Below, piece after piece: positions 1-8,556 of a stretch of DNA of 64,000 nt. The first letter of the stretch is position 1. The number at the start of each line of letters is the position of its first letter. A program made the position numbers and the translations under genes. The stretch is taken from contig CANJRG010000004.1 of assembly GCA_947476745.1 (NCBI GenBank), positions 1 through 64,000 on the forward strand, in the 5' to 3' direction. The DNA comes from Acidimicrobiia bacterium (GTDB taxonomy: Bacteria > Actinomycetota > Acidimicrobiia > Acidimicrobiales > CAIXPF01). The notes beneath the pieces are model-generated. The model saw only the letters and a program-made list of their open reading frames with translations. It was not told where the DNA came from and ran no database searches.

Positions 1-36
1 AGAGCTGCGGCCCGAATGCGGCGAACCGCTGGGGCG

Positions 37-72
37 AGGGAACACTGTAGGGAGGGACCAGCGGATCGTCAA
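37..72 (-). promoter_or_regulatory. Strong sigma-70-type promoter pointing out of the left edge
   Basis: Read on the minus strand there is a -35 TTGACG (67-72), exactly 17 bases, then a -10 TACAGT (44-49), with an A-rich GGAGAAAACCC just upstream. Transcription would start near 37 and leave the window. The driven gene is not visible. Such a consensus-like element stands out in this G+C-rich sequence, and a stable-RNA operon is one guess. That target is inference. Confidence 0.55.
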
Positions 73-108
73 GGGTTTTCTCCGGGTTCAGAGAGATTTC
101 CTTCGAGT

Positions 109-1404
109 TCAGCTGGCACTGAGCACATGGAAGTCGCTCCTACCCCGTCTGACCAGGACATATCGTTCCATGATCAGGTCAGCGGAAGTAAGGCGGTGGT
201 GAGGCTCCAGACGGCGGCCGTTGACCATCCAGCCCCGTTGCTCGAGCAGACGCCGCGCCTCGGACCTCGACGAAGCCAAGCCGAGCTCTGCGAAGAGCTC
301 CGCCGGAACGGCACCCTCGCCGGACAATCGTGACGGGTCGAACGTCGCCAGTGGCACCTCACGGCACAACATCTCCCAAGAAGCGGCGTCGACCAAACGT
401 GGGTCACCGCCGGCGAAGAGAAGGTCGGCAGCCTGTTCTGCGGCATCCGCCTGGTCGTCTCCGTGCACCAGGGCGGTGATCTCGCGGGCGAGGCGACGTT
501 GCGCCACGCGCCGTTCCGGTGACAGTTGATGGGCTGCCACGAGTTCCTCGACATCGTGCACCTGTAGGAGGGTGAGCTGGAGCATGAGCTTCCGCACGTC
601 CTCGTCGGGGGTCCCGATCCAAGCCTGGTGGAAGCGGAACGGACTCATCTTCTGGGCGCTCAGCCAGAGGTTCGCGCCGGTGGAGGACTTGCCATACTTC
701 GTGCCGTCGCGGCGCGTGAGAAGTGGGCTGGTCAGTCCGAACGCATGCGACCCGGTACGACGGCGAATGAGATCGATCCCCGCGGCGATGTTTCCCCACT
801 GGTCGCTTCCGCCGATCTGCAGCTCGCAGCCATCGAGCCGGTAGAGCTCGTAGAAGTCGTTGGCCTGCAGGAGCATGTAGCTGAATTCGGTGTAGGAGAG
901 CCCCGAGGCGCTTTCGAGCCGGCTTCGCACCGATTCCTTCCCCAGCATCTGATTGACGGTGATGTGCTTACCGACATCCCTGAGGAAGTCGATGACGCTC
1001 GTCGCGATCGTCCAGCTGCGATTGTCGACGAGTCGCGCCGGATGTAAGCCCCCATCGAAGTCGAGGAAGCGGCGGAGCTGGGGCACGATGCCCTCGAGGT
1101 TGGCCGCCAATTGCGCATCGTCGAGGAGGTTTCGTTCTTCGGAGCGGCCGCTGGGGTCCCCGATCATTCCGGTGGCACCGCCGGCCAGAGCGATGGGGCG
1201 ATGGCCGCCGTCCTGGAATCGACGGAGGTTGAGCAGCATCAGCAGGTTTCCGGCGTGCAGGCTGTCCGATGTGGGGTCGAAGCCGCAGTAGACGGTGATC
1301 GGACCGTCATCAAGCCGTTGTCGCAGGCTTGCGAGGTCGGTGCTGTCGTGGACCAGGCCACGGGCCTGCAGGTCGTCGAGGACGGCGGATCCCTTGTGCG
1401 TCAC
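109..1404 (-). CDS. tyrS: Tyrosyl-tRNA synthetase
   Basis: Charges tRNA-Tyr with tyrosine in the cytoplasm. The 431-residue product is of usual length. It has a class I HIGH-type motif (HAGN, about residue 50), the tyrosine/ATP site region GGSDQWGN (about 198-205), a KMSKS-type loop KYGKS (about 236-240) and a C-terminal S4 RNA-binding domain (about 365-425). The open frame extends to 1653, but the extra 83 residues are low-complexity and run into the divergent penicillin-binding protein gene. The GTG at 1404 gives the family-typical start VTHKGSAVLDDL. The stop lies about 37 bases from the -35 of the outward promoter at 37-72, so tyrS is the last gene before the next unit. It diverges from the penicillin-binding protein gene across about 170 bases. 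Confidence 0.95.
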   Translation of the reverse strand: MTHKGSAVLDDLQARGLVHDSTDLASLRQRLDDGPITVYCGFDPTSDSLHAGNLLMLLNLRRFQDGGHRPIALAGGATGMIGDPSGRSEERNLLDDAQLAANLEGIVPQLRRFLDFDGGLHPARLVDNRSWTIATSVIDFLRDVGKHITVNQMLGKESVRSRLESASGLSYTEFSYMLLQANDFYELYRLDGCELQIGGSDQWGNIAAGIDLIRRRTGSHAFGLTSPLLTRRDGTKYGKSSTGANLWLSAQKMSPFRFHQAWIGTPDEDVRKLMLQLTLLQVHDVEELVAAHQLSPERRVAQRRLAREITALVHGDDQADAAEQAADLLFAGGDPRLVDAASWEMLCREVPLATFDPSRLSGEGAVPAELFAELGLASSRSEARRLLEQRGWMVNGRRLEPHHRLTSADLIMERYVLVRRGRSDFHVLSAS

Positions 1405-1573
1405 ATGGTCAGGTTGCCCCAGGCTGCGCTGAAGGTCCAAGTGGTTTGGTCGACGGCGCCACCGGAGGCAAGGGGAGAGGCCCCGGCCAGCGGGCAGCCG
1501 ACCCGGCGTTTTCCCGGCTCTCGCCAAGTTCCTGACCGGCCCTGCGCTGCAGAAGCCCCTCCGACGTAGGACA

Positions 1574-3703
1574 ATGGGACCCATGGTTCGGACCATGAAG
1601 CGCCGCATGCGGGTTCCCAGACGTTCCGTAATGGTCGTCGCTGTGCTGCTCACCCTGCTCGCCGTGCTCGTGGGCGCTTGCTCCTACCGCCAGACCGAGG
1701 TCACGCCGGTCATTCCCCAGATGTCGGAGTCATCGCGGATCTACGCGGCCGACGGGACCTTGCTGACGGTTCTGCACGCCGAACAGAACCGTGAAGTCGT
1801 CACCTTTGAGCAGCTCCCCAAGACGTTGGTCGATGGCGTCGTGTCCATCGAGGACAAGCGGTTCTGGGAGCACAACGGCGTCGACCTCCAGGCCGTCCTT
1901 CGAGCGGCGAAGGCCAACGCCGAAGCCGGCGGGATTGCCGAGGGCGGCTCGACGATCACCCAGCAGTACGTCAAGAACGCGCTACTCGACGCCGAGCAGA
2001 CCCTCAACCGCAAGCTGCGGGAGATGTCTCTTGCGCTGGAACTCGAGCGGAACTTCTCAAAGGAGCTCATTCTCGGGCTCTACCTGAACACGATCTATTT
2101 CGGTCACGGCGCCTACGGCGTGCAAGCGGCCGCGCAGACGTACTTCGGGGTGCCCGTGGCCCAACTCAGCCTGCCGGGATCGGCCTTGCTCGCCGGTCTC
2201 ATCCAGTCCCCCAGTGCGACGGACCCCTTTATCAGCCCCGATGCCGCGCTCGCCCGACGCAACGTCGTGCTCGAACAGATGCTCGCCGATGGACGGATCT
2301 CCGACAGCGAGGCCTTGGCGGCGCGGAACGCGCCGCTCGGTCTGCGGCCCGAGTTCACCGAGGCCGACCGGTTCCCAGCGGCCCACTTCGTGGAGGAGGT
2401 GAAGCAGTTCATCCTCACCGACCCTCGATTCGGCGGGACCGAGCGGGCCAGGCGCGACCTGCTGTTCGGTGGTGGCCTGCGGATCCACACGACGATCGAT
2501 CGGCGCCTGCAGGCACTCGCCGAACGAGCGGTGGCCGAGGTGCTTCCCGATCCCGAGACACAGCCCGATGCCGCCCTGGTGAGCATGGACGTCGCCACCG
2601 GCAAGGTGTTGGCCATGGTCGGCGGCCGGGACTACTTCGGGTCCAGCCCGTACGCCAAGGTCAACCTGGCCATGGGCAGCGGACGACAGGCCGGTTCGAC
2701 CTTCAAGACGTTCGTCCTGTCCACCGCCGTCGAGAAGGGCGTGCCCCTCGCCAAAATCTACCCTGCACCTCCGCAGATCGAGTTCAAGCTCGACAATGGC
2801 GACACGTGGGTCGTGCGCAACTATGGCGGGTCCGGAGGCGGCCAGGCCAACCTGCTCGAGGCCACGACGCGGTCCTACAACACCGTCTTCGCCCAACTCA
2901 TGATGGAAGTGACCCCAGATGCCGCCGTCAGCGTGGCCCATGCAATGGGCATCACCTCCCCATTGCTGCCCGTACCGGCAGCGGTGCTCGGCACCGAGAA
3001 CGTAACCGTCCTCGAGATGGCAAACGCCTACGGGACCCTCGCCAACCGCGGCATTCGCGTCCCCCCGATCTTTGTCTCGCTGGTCACCGACGCCGGAGGC
3101 AACGTGCTCTTCGAAGCCCCCATGGACCGCACCCGGGCCATCGAGGAGGAGAGCGCCGACCAGGTGAGCTACGCCCTGCAACAGGTGGTCAAGCGTGGAA
3201 CAGGGACCGGCGCACAGATCGGCCGACCCGTCGCGGGCAAGACCGGAACGGCAGAGGAGTACCGCGACGCCTGGTTCGTCGGATATACCCCACAGGTGGT
3301 CGCCGCGGTGTGGGTCGGCTACCCGCAGGAGCAGCTGTCGATGGTTCCGCCGACGACTCCGCTGACCGTGACCGGAGGGTCCTGGCCGGCTGACATCTGG
3401 CGGACCTACATGTCCGAGGCGACCGCCGACCTCGAAGAACTCGATTTCCATCCGCCTCCGACCAAGGTCGCAGCGTACCTGTCTGCGGCGACGTCGACGA
3501 ACGTGACCTCGACCACCATCAATCCGGTGGGCGCCACCACCACGACCCGTCCCGGCGCGACCACCACCACCGTGGTGACCACCCCGGGGGTGACCACCAC
3601 GTCGGTGTCCACCACGGTCGTCTCCAGCACCACGACCCCATCGACGAGCACCACCGGGCCGCCGCCGGTTTCCACGACAGCTGCAGCACGAAGCCGCGGC
3701 TGA
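1574..3703 (+). CDS. Class A penicillin-binding protein (transglycosylase/transpeptidase)
   Basis: Bifunctional enzyme that polymerises lipid II and cross-links peptidoglycan outside the membrane. Residues 18-36 are hydrophobic and end in VGAC-S, which resembles a lipobox with Cys36. The GT51 motifs follow: EDKRFWEH (93-100), GGSTITQQ (124-131), KLREMSLALELE (148-159) and GLYLNTIYFG (168-177). The transpeptidase motifs are STFK (375-378), SYN (434-436) and KTGT (556-559). The last 70 or so residues are a Thr-rich, cell-wall-spanning-type tail. ATGs at 1574, 1583 and 1595 are all possible starts; GACAAT lies 7 bases before the 1583 ATG, which would suit a leaderless message. It is divergent from tyrS. 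A membrane-anchored bifunctional PBP is certain; lipidation is only suggested. Confidence 0.95.
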   Translation: MGPMVRTMKRRMRVPRRSVMVVAVLLTLLAVLVGACSYRQTEVTPVIPQMSESSRIYAADGTLLTVLHAEQNREVVTFEQLPKTLVDGVVSIEDKRFWEHNGVDLQAVLRAAKANAEAGGIAEGGSTITQQYVKNALLDAEQTLNRKLREMSLALELERNFSKELILGLYLNTIYFGHGAYGVQAAAQTYFGVPVAQLSLPGSALLAGLIQSPSATDPFISPDAALARRNVVLEQMLADGRISDSEALAARNAPLGLRPEFTEADRFPAAHFVEEVKQFILTDPRFGGTERARRDLLFGGGLRIHTTIDRRLQALAERAVAEVLPDPETQPDAALVSMDVATGKVLAMVGGRDYFGSSPYAKVNLAMGSGRQAGSTFKTFVLSTAVEKGVPLAKIYPAPPQIEFKLDNGDTWVVRNYGGSGGGQANLLEATTRSYNTVFAQLMMEVTPDAAVSVAHAMGITSPLLPVPAAVLGTENVTVLEMANAYGTLANRGIRVPPIFVSLVTDAGGNVLFEAPMDRTRAIEEESADQVSYALQQVVKRGTGTGAQIGRPVAGKTGTAEEYRDAWFVGYTPQVVAAVWVGYPQEQLSMVPPTTPLTVTGGSWPADIWRTYMSEATADLEELDFHPPPTKVAAYLSAATSTNVTSTTINPVGATTTTRPGATTTTVVTTPGVTTTSVSTTVVSSTTTPSTSTTGPPPVSTTAAARSRG

Positions 3704-3715
3704 ACGGCGCAGCCC

Positions 3716-3760
3716 GTCACCACCCACGCCGTCACCACCCACGCCGTCACCACCCACGCC
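3716..3760. repeat. Three perfect 15-bp tandem repeats
   Basis: The unit GTCACCACCCACGCC occurs three times head to tail just after the penicillin-binding protein stop codon. The unit resembles the Thr-codon-rich end of that gene, so it may be decayed or extended tail sequence. Fifteen bases is a multiple of three, so copy-number change would keep frame if it were ever read. No terminator shape is visible. Confidence 0.85.
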
Positions 3761-3850
3761 GTCGCAGGGCCTGCGGCCGCCAGGCTCCGAGCTGTCCATG
3801 CCCTCCAGCCACCCTGTCCGCCGGGGTGGGAAAGCAGATCACGCCCCGCA

Positions 3851-4414
3851 GTGAGCACGCCCACGCCATCCATCACCCCTCCCCTCTCACCTGATACGAG
3901 TGCCCCCCGCCGACCGTGGTTCTGCCGGCCGTCCGGCCTGGCGGCCGCCGCCGTGGTCGCCGGATCGTTCGCCCTGTGGACCTACGCCTTCTCCGGACTC
4001 GCCAAGAAAGACCCGCCCGACACCCTCGCCGACAAGGCCTATGCCGCTGCGGCCGAGACGCTGTGCGCGCCGTATCGGGCCTACGTCGATGCGCTGCCAC
4101 CGGCGCCGGCCTCGAAGACCCCTGTCGATCGAGCGGTCGTACTCGGAGACGCCACCGAGGCGCTGACCGAGATGGTGGCGTCCTTGCGCACCACCGGACC
4201 CGACAACGCGGCCGATCAGTACATCGTGGCCAAGTGGCTCGCTGACTGGGACCAGTACATCGCCGACCGTACGGCCTATCGCGACGTGCTCGCGACCGGA
4301 ACCGATGCCAAGTTCGTCCTCACCTCGACCGACGGCGAGATCTACACCAAGTCCATGGACAACCTGGCCACCGTCAACGCCATGACATCCTGCGGCACGC
4401 CCGGCGACGTCTGA
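3851..4414 (+). CDS. Unknown single-pass membrane protein
   Basis: I do not recognise the family. The 187-residue product starts at GTG with a Pro/Thr/Ser-rich cytoplasmic stretch (1-25). One membrane helix follows (about 28-48), then a soluble, probably extracytoplasmic domain of about 135 residues. That domain contains two cysteines (in ETLCAPYRAY and MTSCGTPGDV), which could form a disulfide, and an aromatic W/Y-rich helical middle (KWLADWDQYIADR). It lies 147 bases downstream of the penicillin-binding protein gene on the same strand, so an envelope role is possible but not shown. Codon use matches its neighbours. Confidence 0.7.
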   Translation: MSTPTPSITPPLSPDTSAPRRPWFCRPSGLAAAAVVAGSFALWTYAFSGLAKKDPPDTLADKAYAAAAETLCAPYRAYVDALPPAPASKTPVDRAVVLGDATEALTEMVASLRTTGPDNAADQYIVAKWLADWDQYIADRTAYRDVLATGTDAKFVLTSTDGEIYTKSMDNLATVNAMTSCGTPGDV

Positions 4415-4435
4415 CCCCGGGACCACCGGGAACCC

Positions 4436-5023
4436 TCAGACCAGCCTGGCGTCGACCAACCCGAGGCCTCGCGCCACCAGGCGGCGGAGGCCGTCATCGG
4501 GTTCGTACGCCGCCAGTTCCTCGCGGTCGACCCAACTCTGCGCCGTCGACTCGTGATTGTGCTGCGCCACGGCGCCGATCGGCGCCAGGACGAGGTAGCG
4601 CACGTCGAGGTGCAGGTGCGGCGGTTCGTTCGGCGGTCGGACCTCGTGCACATCGAGATCGATCGCCGGGCCGTACACCACCAAGGAGTCGATGCCACTC
4701 TCCTCGGTCGCCTCGCGCCAGGCCGACCGTGCCAGGTTGGCCTCGCCGTCCGCGTGACCGCCCGGCTGGAACCAGCGGCGCAACTTGCGGTGTTCCAGGA
4801 GCAGCACCCGGCGGTCTTCGGCTGTCGCGACCAGCGCCGAGGAGGTCAGATGACCCGGAGCGCACGTGCGCAACAACGCGTCGTGGTGCTCATCGAGGAA
4901 CCGCAGCATCGCCGATCGATGCCGCTCGTGATCGGGGTCGCCGCCCAGCGCCGAGACGATCTCGGCCCGGGCTCGGGCAAGGAGGTGACTGGAGGACAAC
5001 TCCGCAGGGGTGAGCACGGGCAC
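4436..5023 (-). CDS. NUDIX hydrolase
   Basis: Predicted to hydrolyse a nucleoside-diphosphate-linked substrate; the substrate cannot be told from sequence. The Nudix box is GGHADGEANLARSAWREATEESG. It keeps REATEESG with the Mg-binding glutamates, but the first conserved E of the general pattern is Ala. This matches the GGHADG subfamily common in bacteria. The open frame extends upstream to 5296 inside the glycosylase gene. The GTG at 5023 (VPVLTPAEL) lies 11 bases after the glycosylase stop and gives 195 residues; GTG at 5017 is equally possible. It is probably co-transcribed with the glycosylase and argH, which might suggest a nucleotide-cleaning role. That is inference. Confidence 0.85.
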   Translation of the reverse strand: MPVLTPAELSSSHLLARARAEIVSALGGDPDHERHRSAMLRFLDEHHDALLRTCAPGHLTSSALVATAEDRRVLLLEHRKLRRWFQPGGHADGEANLARSAWREATEESGIDSLVVYGPAIDLDVHEVRPPNEPPHLHLDVRYLVLAPIGAVAQHNHESTAQSWVDREELAAYEPDDGLRRLVARGLGLVDARLV

Positions 5024-5034
5024 GCCGCTGGACG

Positions 5035-5673
5035 CTAGCCCCGGGCCACCCCACGAGACACGTGGGGGCTTGTCGTCACCAGCCACCTCCAAGGCCGATC
5101 GACCGCCTTGGAGATACCGATCCGGGTCGTGCGGACGACCTCGGCCGAAGCCGGCACCCAGCCGCCGTGCCCATGGCCCGGCTCGACTCCTACCGGGACG
5201 GCCAAGCGCAGCGGCGCACCGTCGTGGCAGAGATCGGCGCCGTCCTGCGCCGCCTCGATCGCCAGGGCCGAACAGAGCTTGCCCGGACCCGAGCAAAGTT
5301 GCCGCGGCGCCGAGGACGGTGATCGCCGCTGCGCCATCACTGCCTCGCCGGCCTTCGGCTCACCGGCCCGCAGCAGTACGGCAGCGCCGACACCACTCGC
5401 GTCGCAGACCACGTTCGCGCACCAGTGCACGCCATAGGAACGGTAGACGTACAGGTGCCCTGGCGGACCGAACATCGATCGAGTGCGGGGACGCAGCCCG
5501 ATGAAGCTGTGGCTGGCCGGATCATCCGGCTCGTAGGCCTCGACCTCGACGATGCGCGCCGCCGTGGCTCCGTGCCACAGCCACAAGCCGAGCAACTCCG
5601 GCGCGACGTCGACCGCCGGGCGCTCGAAGAAAGACCGACTCAGGACTGCACCAGATGGCACGGGGCGCGGCAT
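5035..5673 (-). CDS. 3-methyladenine DNA glycosylase (AAG/MPG family)
   Basis: Base-excision repair enzyme that removes alkylated purines such as 3-methyladenine. The 212 residues match the family's usual size. Diagnostic segments are IVEVEAYEPDDPASHSF (catalytic Glu region), MFGPPGHLYVYRSYGVHWCANVV, and the GPGKLCSALAI substrate-pocket segment. The frame continues upstream into argH; the ATG at 5673 (MPRPVPSGAVLSRSFF) gives the normal N-terminus and leaves 47 bases after the argH stop. It is followed at once by the NUDIX gene, so argH, the glycosylase gene and the NUDIX gene could share a transcript at the end of the arg operon. Confidence 0.93.
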   Translation of the reverse strand: MPRPVPSGAVLSRSFFERPAVDVAPELLGLWLWHGATAARIVEVEAYEPDDPASHSFIGLRPRTRSMFGPPGHLYVYRSYGVHWCANVVCDASGVGAAVLLRAGEPKAGEAVMAQRRSPSSAPRQLCSGPGKLCSALAIEAAQDGADLCHDGAPLRLAVPVGVEPGHGHGGWVPASAEVVRTTRIGISKAVDRPWRWLVTTSPHVSRGVARG

Positions 5674-5720
5674 CGGCTTCCGCTCGGGCGAGTCGACCTG
5701 CGGACCGCGACCGGCGATGC

Positions 5721-7178
5721 TCAGGCGTCCTGCAGTCGGGTCATGGTGGTGTCCAGCTGCTTCTGGAACTTCACCAGCTGCTTCGCGACCTGTACAGGTC
5801 CTCCCGCACCCGGGCTCGACCGACGCTGCACCGCCTGACCCGGGGCGCACAGCGCCGCAGCTTCCTCCCCCAGCAGGGGATGGGCCGCCACCAGCTCGGG
5901 AAGGCCGACGTTGCGCTCCAGCGAGTCGCGGACGAGGGCACCCACCAGTGCGTGGGCGTCACGGAACGGCGTGCCGCGACCCACCAGCCACTCGGCAAGA
6001 TCGGTGGCCGCCAGGTATGGCGAGTCAGCGGCAGCCTCCATGCGCTTGCGGTCGAAACGCAGGGTGTCGATCATGCCGTTCATCGCGGAAAGGGCAAGCT
6101 TCAGCTGATCGACCGCGTCGAAGAAGGGCTCCTTGTCCTCCTGAAGGTCCCGGTTGTAGGCCAACGGCAAGCCCTTGAGCATGGCCAGCACGCCGGTCAG
6201 GTGACCGATGAGCCGGGCGGCCTTGGCCCGGGTCAGCTCGGCAATGTCCGGGTTCTTCTTCTGCGGCATCATCGACGACCCGGTCGAGTAGCGGTCGTCG
6301 AGGCGGATGAAGCCCACTTCCTCGCTCGACCAGATCACGATCTCCTCCGCGACCCGTGACAGGTGCACGGCGAGCAGGGTGCAACAGAACAGCGACTCCG
6401 CCACGAAGTCCCGATCCGACACGGCATCGAGCGAATTGTCGAAAACGCGGGCGAAGCCCAGTTCGTTGGCCGTGAACCGCGGGTCGAGCGGGAGTGAGGA
6501 ACCGGCCAGCGCCCCGGCGCCGAGCGGCGAGACGTCCGCCCGACGGCGGGCGTCGAGCAGCCGGTCGACATCGCGGAACAGCGCCCAGCCATGGGCCAGC
6601 AGGTGATGGGCCAGCAGCACCGGCTGGGCCCGCTGCAAGTGGGTGTAGCCGGGGACGTAGGTCTCGCCGGCCTCTTTCGCCCGATGCAGCAGCGTGCGCT
6701 GCAGCACGGTGACCCGACGGGCCACATCGATCAGCTCGCGGCGGGTGTAGAGCCGCAGATCGGTGGCGACCTGATCGTTGCGGCTGCGACCCGTATGCAA
6801 CTTGGCACCGGGTGGGCCGGCGATCTCCGTCACGCGACGTTCGACGGCGGTATGGATGTCCTCGTCGGTCGCCAGGAACGTGAAGGACCCCGAGCGCATC
6901 TCGCGCTCGACCTGGTCGAGGGCGTCGAGAACGGCGGCCTCCTCAGCGGCGCTGATCAACTTGACCTTGGCCAGGCCCTTGACATGGGCTCGGGAGCCGG
7001 TGATGTCGTCGAGCCACAACCGGCGGTCGAAGGGCAGGCTGACCGTGAACGCCCACAGCTCGTCTGAGGGGCCCTGTTCGAATCGACCGTGCCACAGCGG
7101 CGCCGCCGCCGGGTGCGCCTCACCACCCTCTGGTTCGCCGCGATGCGGCTCGTTGGTAGGCATGTTCTGGTTCGTCAT
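5721..7178 (-). CDS. argH: Argininosuccinate lyase
   Basis: Last step of arginine synthesis: splits argininosuccinate to arginine and fumarate. The 485-residue protein carries the fumarase/aspartase superfamily signature GSSMMPQKKNPD, the HTGRSRNDQVATD segment with catalytic-region residues, and YTHLQRAQPV. The N-terminal 25 residues are an extra polar extension. The start ATG overlaps the argR stop by 4 bases (ATGA at 7175-7178), so translation is probably coupled. argG, which makes the substrate, is not in this window. Confidence 0.97.
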   Translation of the reverse strand: MTNQNMPTNEPHRGEPEGGEAHPAAAPLWHGRFEQGPSDELWAFTVSLPFDRRLWLDDITGSRAHVKGLAKVKLISAAEEAAVLDALDQVEREMRSGSFTFLATDEDIHTAVERRVTEIAGPPGAKLHTGRSRNDQVATDLRLYTRRELIDVARRVTVLQRTLLHRAKEAGETYVPGYTHLQRAQPVLLAHHLLAHGWALFRDVDRLLDARRRADVSPLGAGALAGSSLPLDPRFTANELGFARVFDNSLDAVSDRDFVAESLFCCTLLAVHLSRVAEEIVIWSSEEVGFIRLDDRYSTGSSMMPQKKNPDIAELTRAKAARLIGHLTGVLAMLKGLPLAYNRDLQEDKEPFFDAVDQLKLALSAMNGMIDTLRFDRKRMEAAADSPYLAATDLAEWLVGRGTPFRDAHALVGALVRDSLERNVGLPELVAAHPLLGEEAAALCAPGQAVQRRSSPGAGGPVQVAKQLVKFQKQLDTTMTRLQDA

Positions 7179-7660
7179 CTCGATCCCTCGCCGGCCAAAC
7201 CGGCCAGTTCTGCCAACTCTTCGGCCATGCTGGCACCGGTTCGGCCCTCGGCCACCACCACCAACAGTGTGTCATCGCCCGCGACCGTTCCCAGGACACC
7301 GTCCAACCCGGAGCGGTCCAGCGCCGAGGCCACCACATGGGCGGACCCGGGCGGCGTTCGCAGGAGCACCAGGTTGCCCGACGGCGCAACCTCCACCACC
7401 CACTCGCCCAGGACACGCCGCAGGTGCTCGTGCGGGGCGAGTTGCTCGGAGGGCAGCTCCGGGATGGCGTAGGCCGCCTCGCCGCCGCGCATGCGCACCT
7501 TGACCGCACCGAGGTCCTCGAGATCCCGTGACACCGTGGCCTGGGTCGCGGCAACGCCGTCGGCCGCCAGCAACTCGACCAGCAATGCCTGGCTCGTCAC
7601 GGTGTGGTGTTCGAGCAGCCGGGCAATGCGGTGTTGGCGCTGCGCCTTGGACAGGGTCAT
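7175..7660 (-). CDS. argR: Arginine repressor
   Basis: Arginine-sensing hexameric repressor of arginine synthesis. The 161-residue protein has an N-terminal winged helix-turn-helix (ATQATVSRDLEDLGAVKVR, about 37-55) and a C-terminal oligomerisation/arginine-binding domain with GTVAGDDTLLVVV. The open frame runs on upstream inside argF, but the ATG at 7660 gives the normal start (MTLSKAQRQHRIARLLE) and overlaps the argF stop as ATGA. It lies inside the operon it is expected to control. A candidate operator overlaps the argC promoter at 11867-11880. Confidence 0.96.
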   Translation of the reverse strand: MTLSKAQRQHRIARLLEHHTVTSQALLVELLAADGVAATQATVSRDLEDLGAVKVRMRGGEAAYAIPELPSEQLAPHEHLRRVLGEWVVEVAPSGNLVLLRTPPGSAHVVASALDRSGLDGVLGTVAGDDTLLVVVAEGRTGASMAEELAELAGLAGEGSR

Positions 7661-8556
7661 GAACAGCCTCGTTCCGCCCACAACCAACTCAACAGGCCAC
7701 GTGCGGCGTGCATCCGGTTCTCGGCCTGGCGCCAGACCCGGCTGCGCTCGCCGTCGATCACCTCTGCCGCGACCTCCTCCCCCCGATGCGCCGGCAGGCA
7801 GTGCAGGAACACCGCATCCGACGCGGCGTGGCCCATGAGCCCAGCCGTCACCTCGAAGGGGGAGAACGCCGCCCGCTTGGTGTCGGCGAACTGCTCCTCG
7901 CCCATGGACACCCACACATCGGTGTAGACGGCGTCGGCACCGGCAACCGCCTCGAAGGGGTCGTCGGTCTGCTCGAGGCTGCCGCCGAGATCCGCGACCC
8001 GCGCCGCGTCCTGTTCGCCGAGGCCGTAGCCGGCCGGACAGGCGACCCGCATCCGCATCCCGCACATCGCGGCACCGAAGGCCAGCGACCGGCACACGTT
8101 GTTCCCGTCTCCGACGTAGGCCACCGTGCGGCCCGCGAGGCTTCCCCACTCCTGCTGCATCGTCAGCAGGTCGGCCAGCGCCTGCATCGGGTGGGAACGG
8201 TCCGACAGCAGGTTCAACACCGGTGCCACGCCCACGTCGGCCATGCGTTGCACCGTTCGATGGTCGAAAACCCGGGCGCCGATCGTGCCGTAGTAGCCGG
8301 CGAGGGTGCGGGTCACGTCCTCGACCGACTCGCGCTGGTCCAACCCCACCTCTGCCCCGCTGATGTAGGACGGGTGTCCGCCCAGCTGAACGACCGCCAT
8401 CTCCATCGAATGCCGGGTACGCGCCGAGGGCTTCTCGAACACCAGCGCCACGCCCGATCGGGCCAGAACGCGCGGTGGATCGGGCGTCCCAGCCAGTTCC
8501 AACACGCGTGCCAGTTCGTCGGGACGTAGATCGTCGATCTCGAGCAGATGACGCAT
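7657..8556 (-). CDS. argF: Ornithine carbamoyltransferase
   Basis: Makes citrulline from ornithine and carbamoyl phosphate; the latter would come from carAB in this window. The 299-residue protein shows the phosphate-binding segment FEKPSARTR, where the more usual STRTR reads SARTR, as in a known bacterial subgroup. It also has the ornithine-loop motif HCLPAHRGEEV. The start ATG at 8556 overlaps the argD stop as TGATG; a GTG one codon earlier is the alternative. Downstream it overlaps argR by 4 bases. Confidence 0.96.
   Translation of the reverse strand: MRHLLEIDDLRPDELARVLELAGTPDPPRVLARSGVALVFEKPSARTRHSMEMAVVQLGGHPSYISGAEVGLDQRESVEDVTRTLAGYYGTIGARVFDHRTVQRMADVGVAPVLNLLSDRSHPMQALADLLTMQQEWGSLAGRTVAYVGDGNNVCRSLAFGAAMCGMRMRVACPAGYGLGEQDAARVADLGGSLEQTDDPFEAVAGADAVYTDVWVSMGEEQFADTKRAAFSPFEVTAGLMGHAASDAVFLHCLPAHRGEEVAAEVIDGERSRVWRQAENRMHAARGLLSWLWAERGCS

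Noticed and set aside
1405..1653. N-terminal extension of tyrosyl-tRNA synthetase
   Set aside because: It is low-complexity, overlaps the divergent gene and is absent from the family; GTG 1404 gives the standard start.
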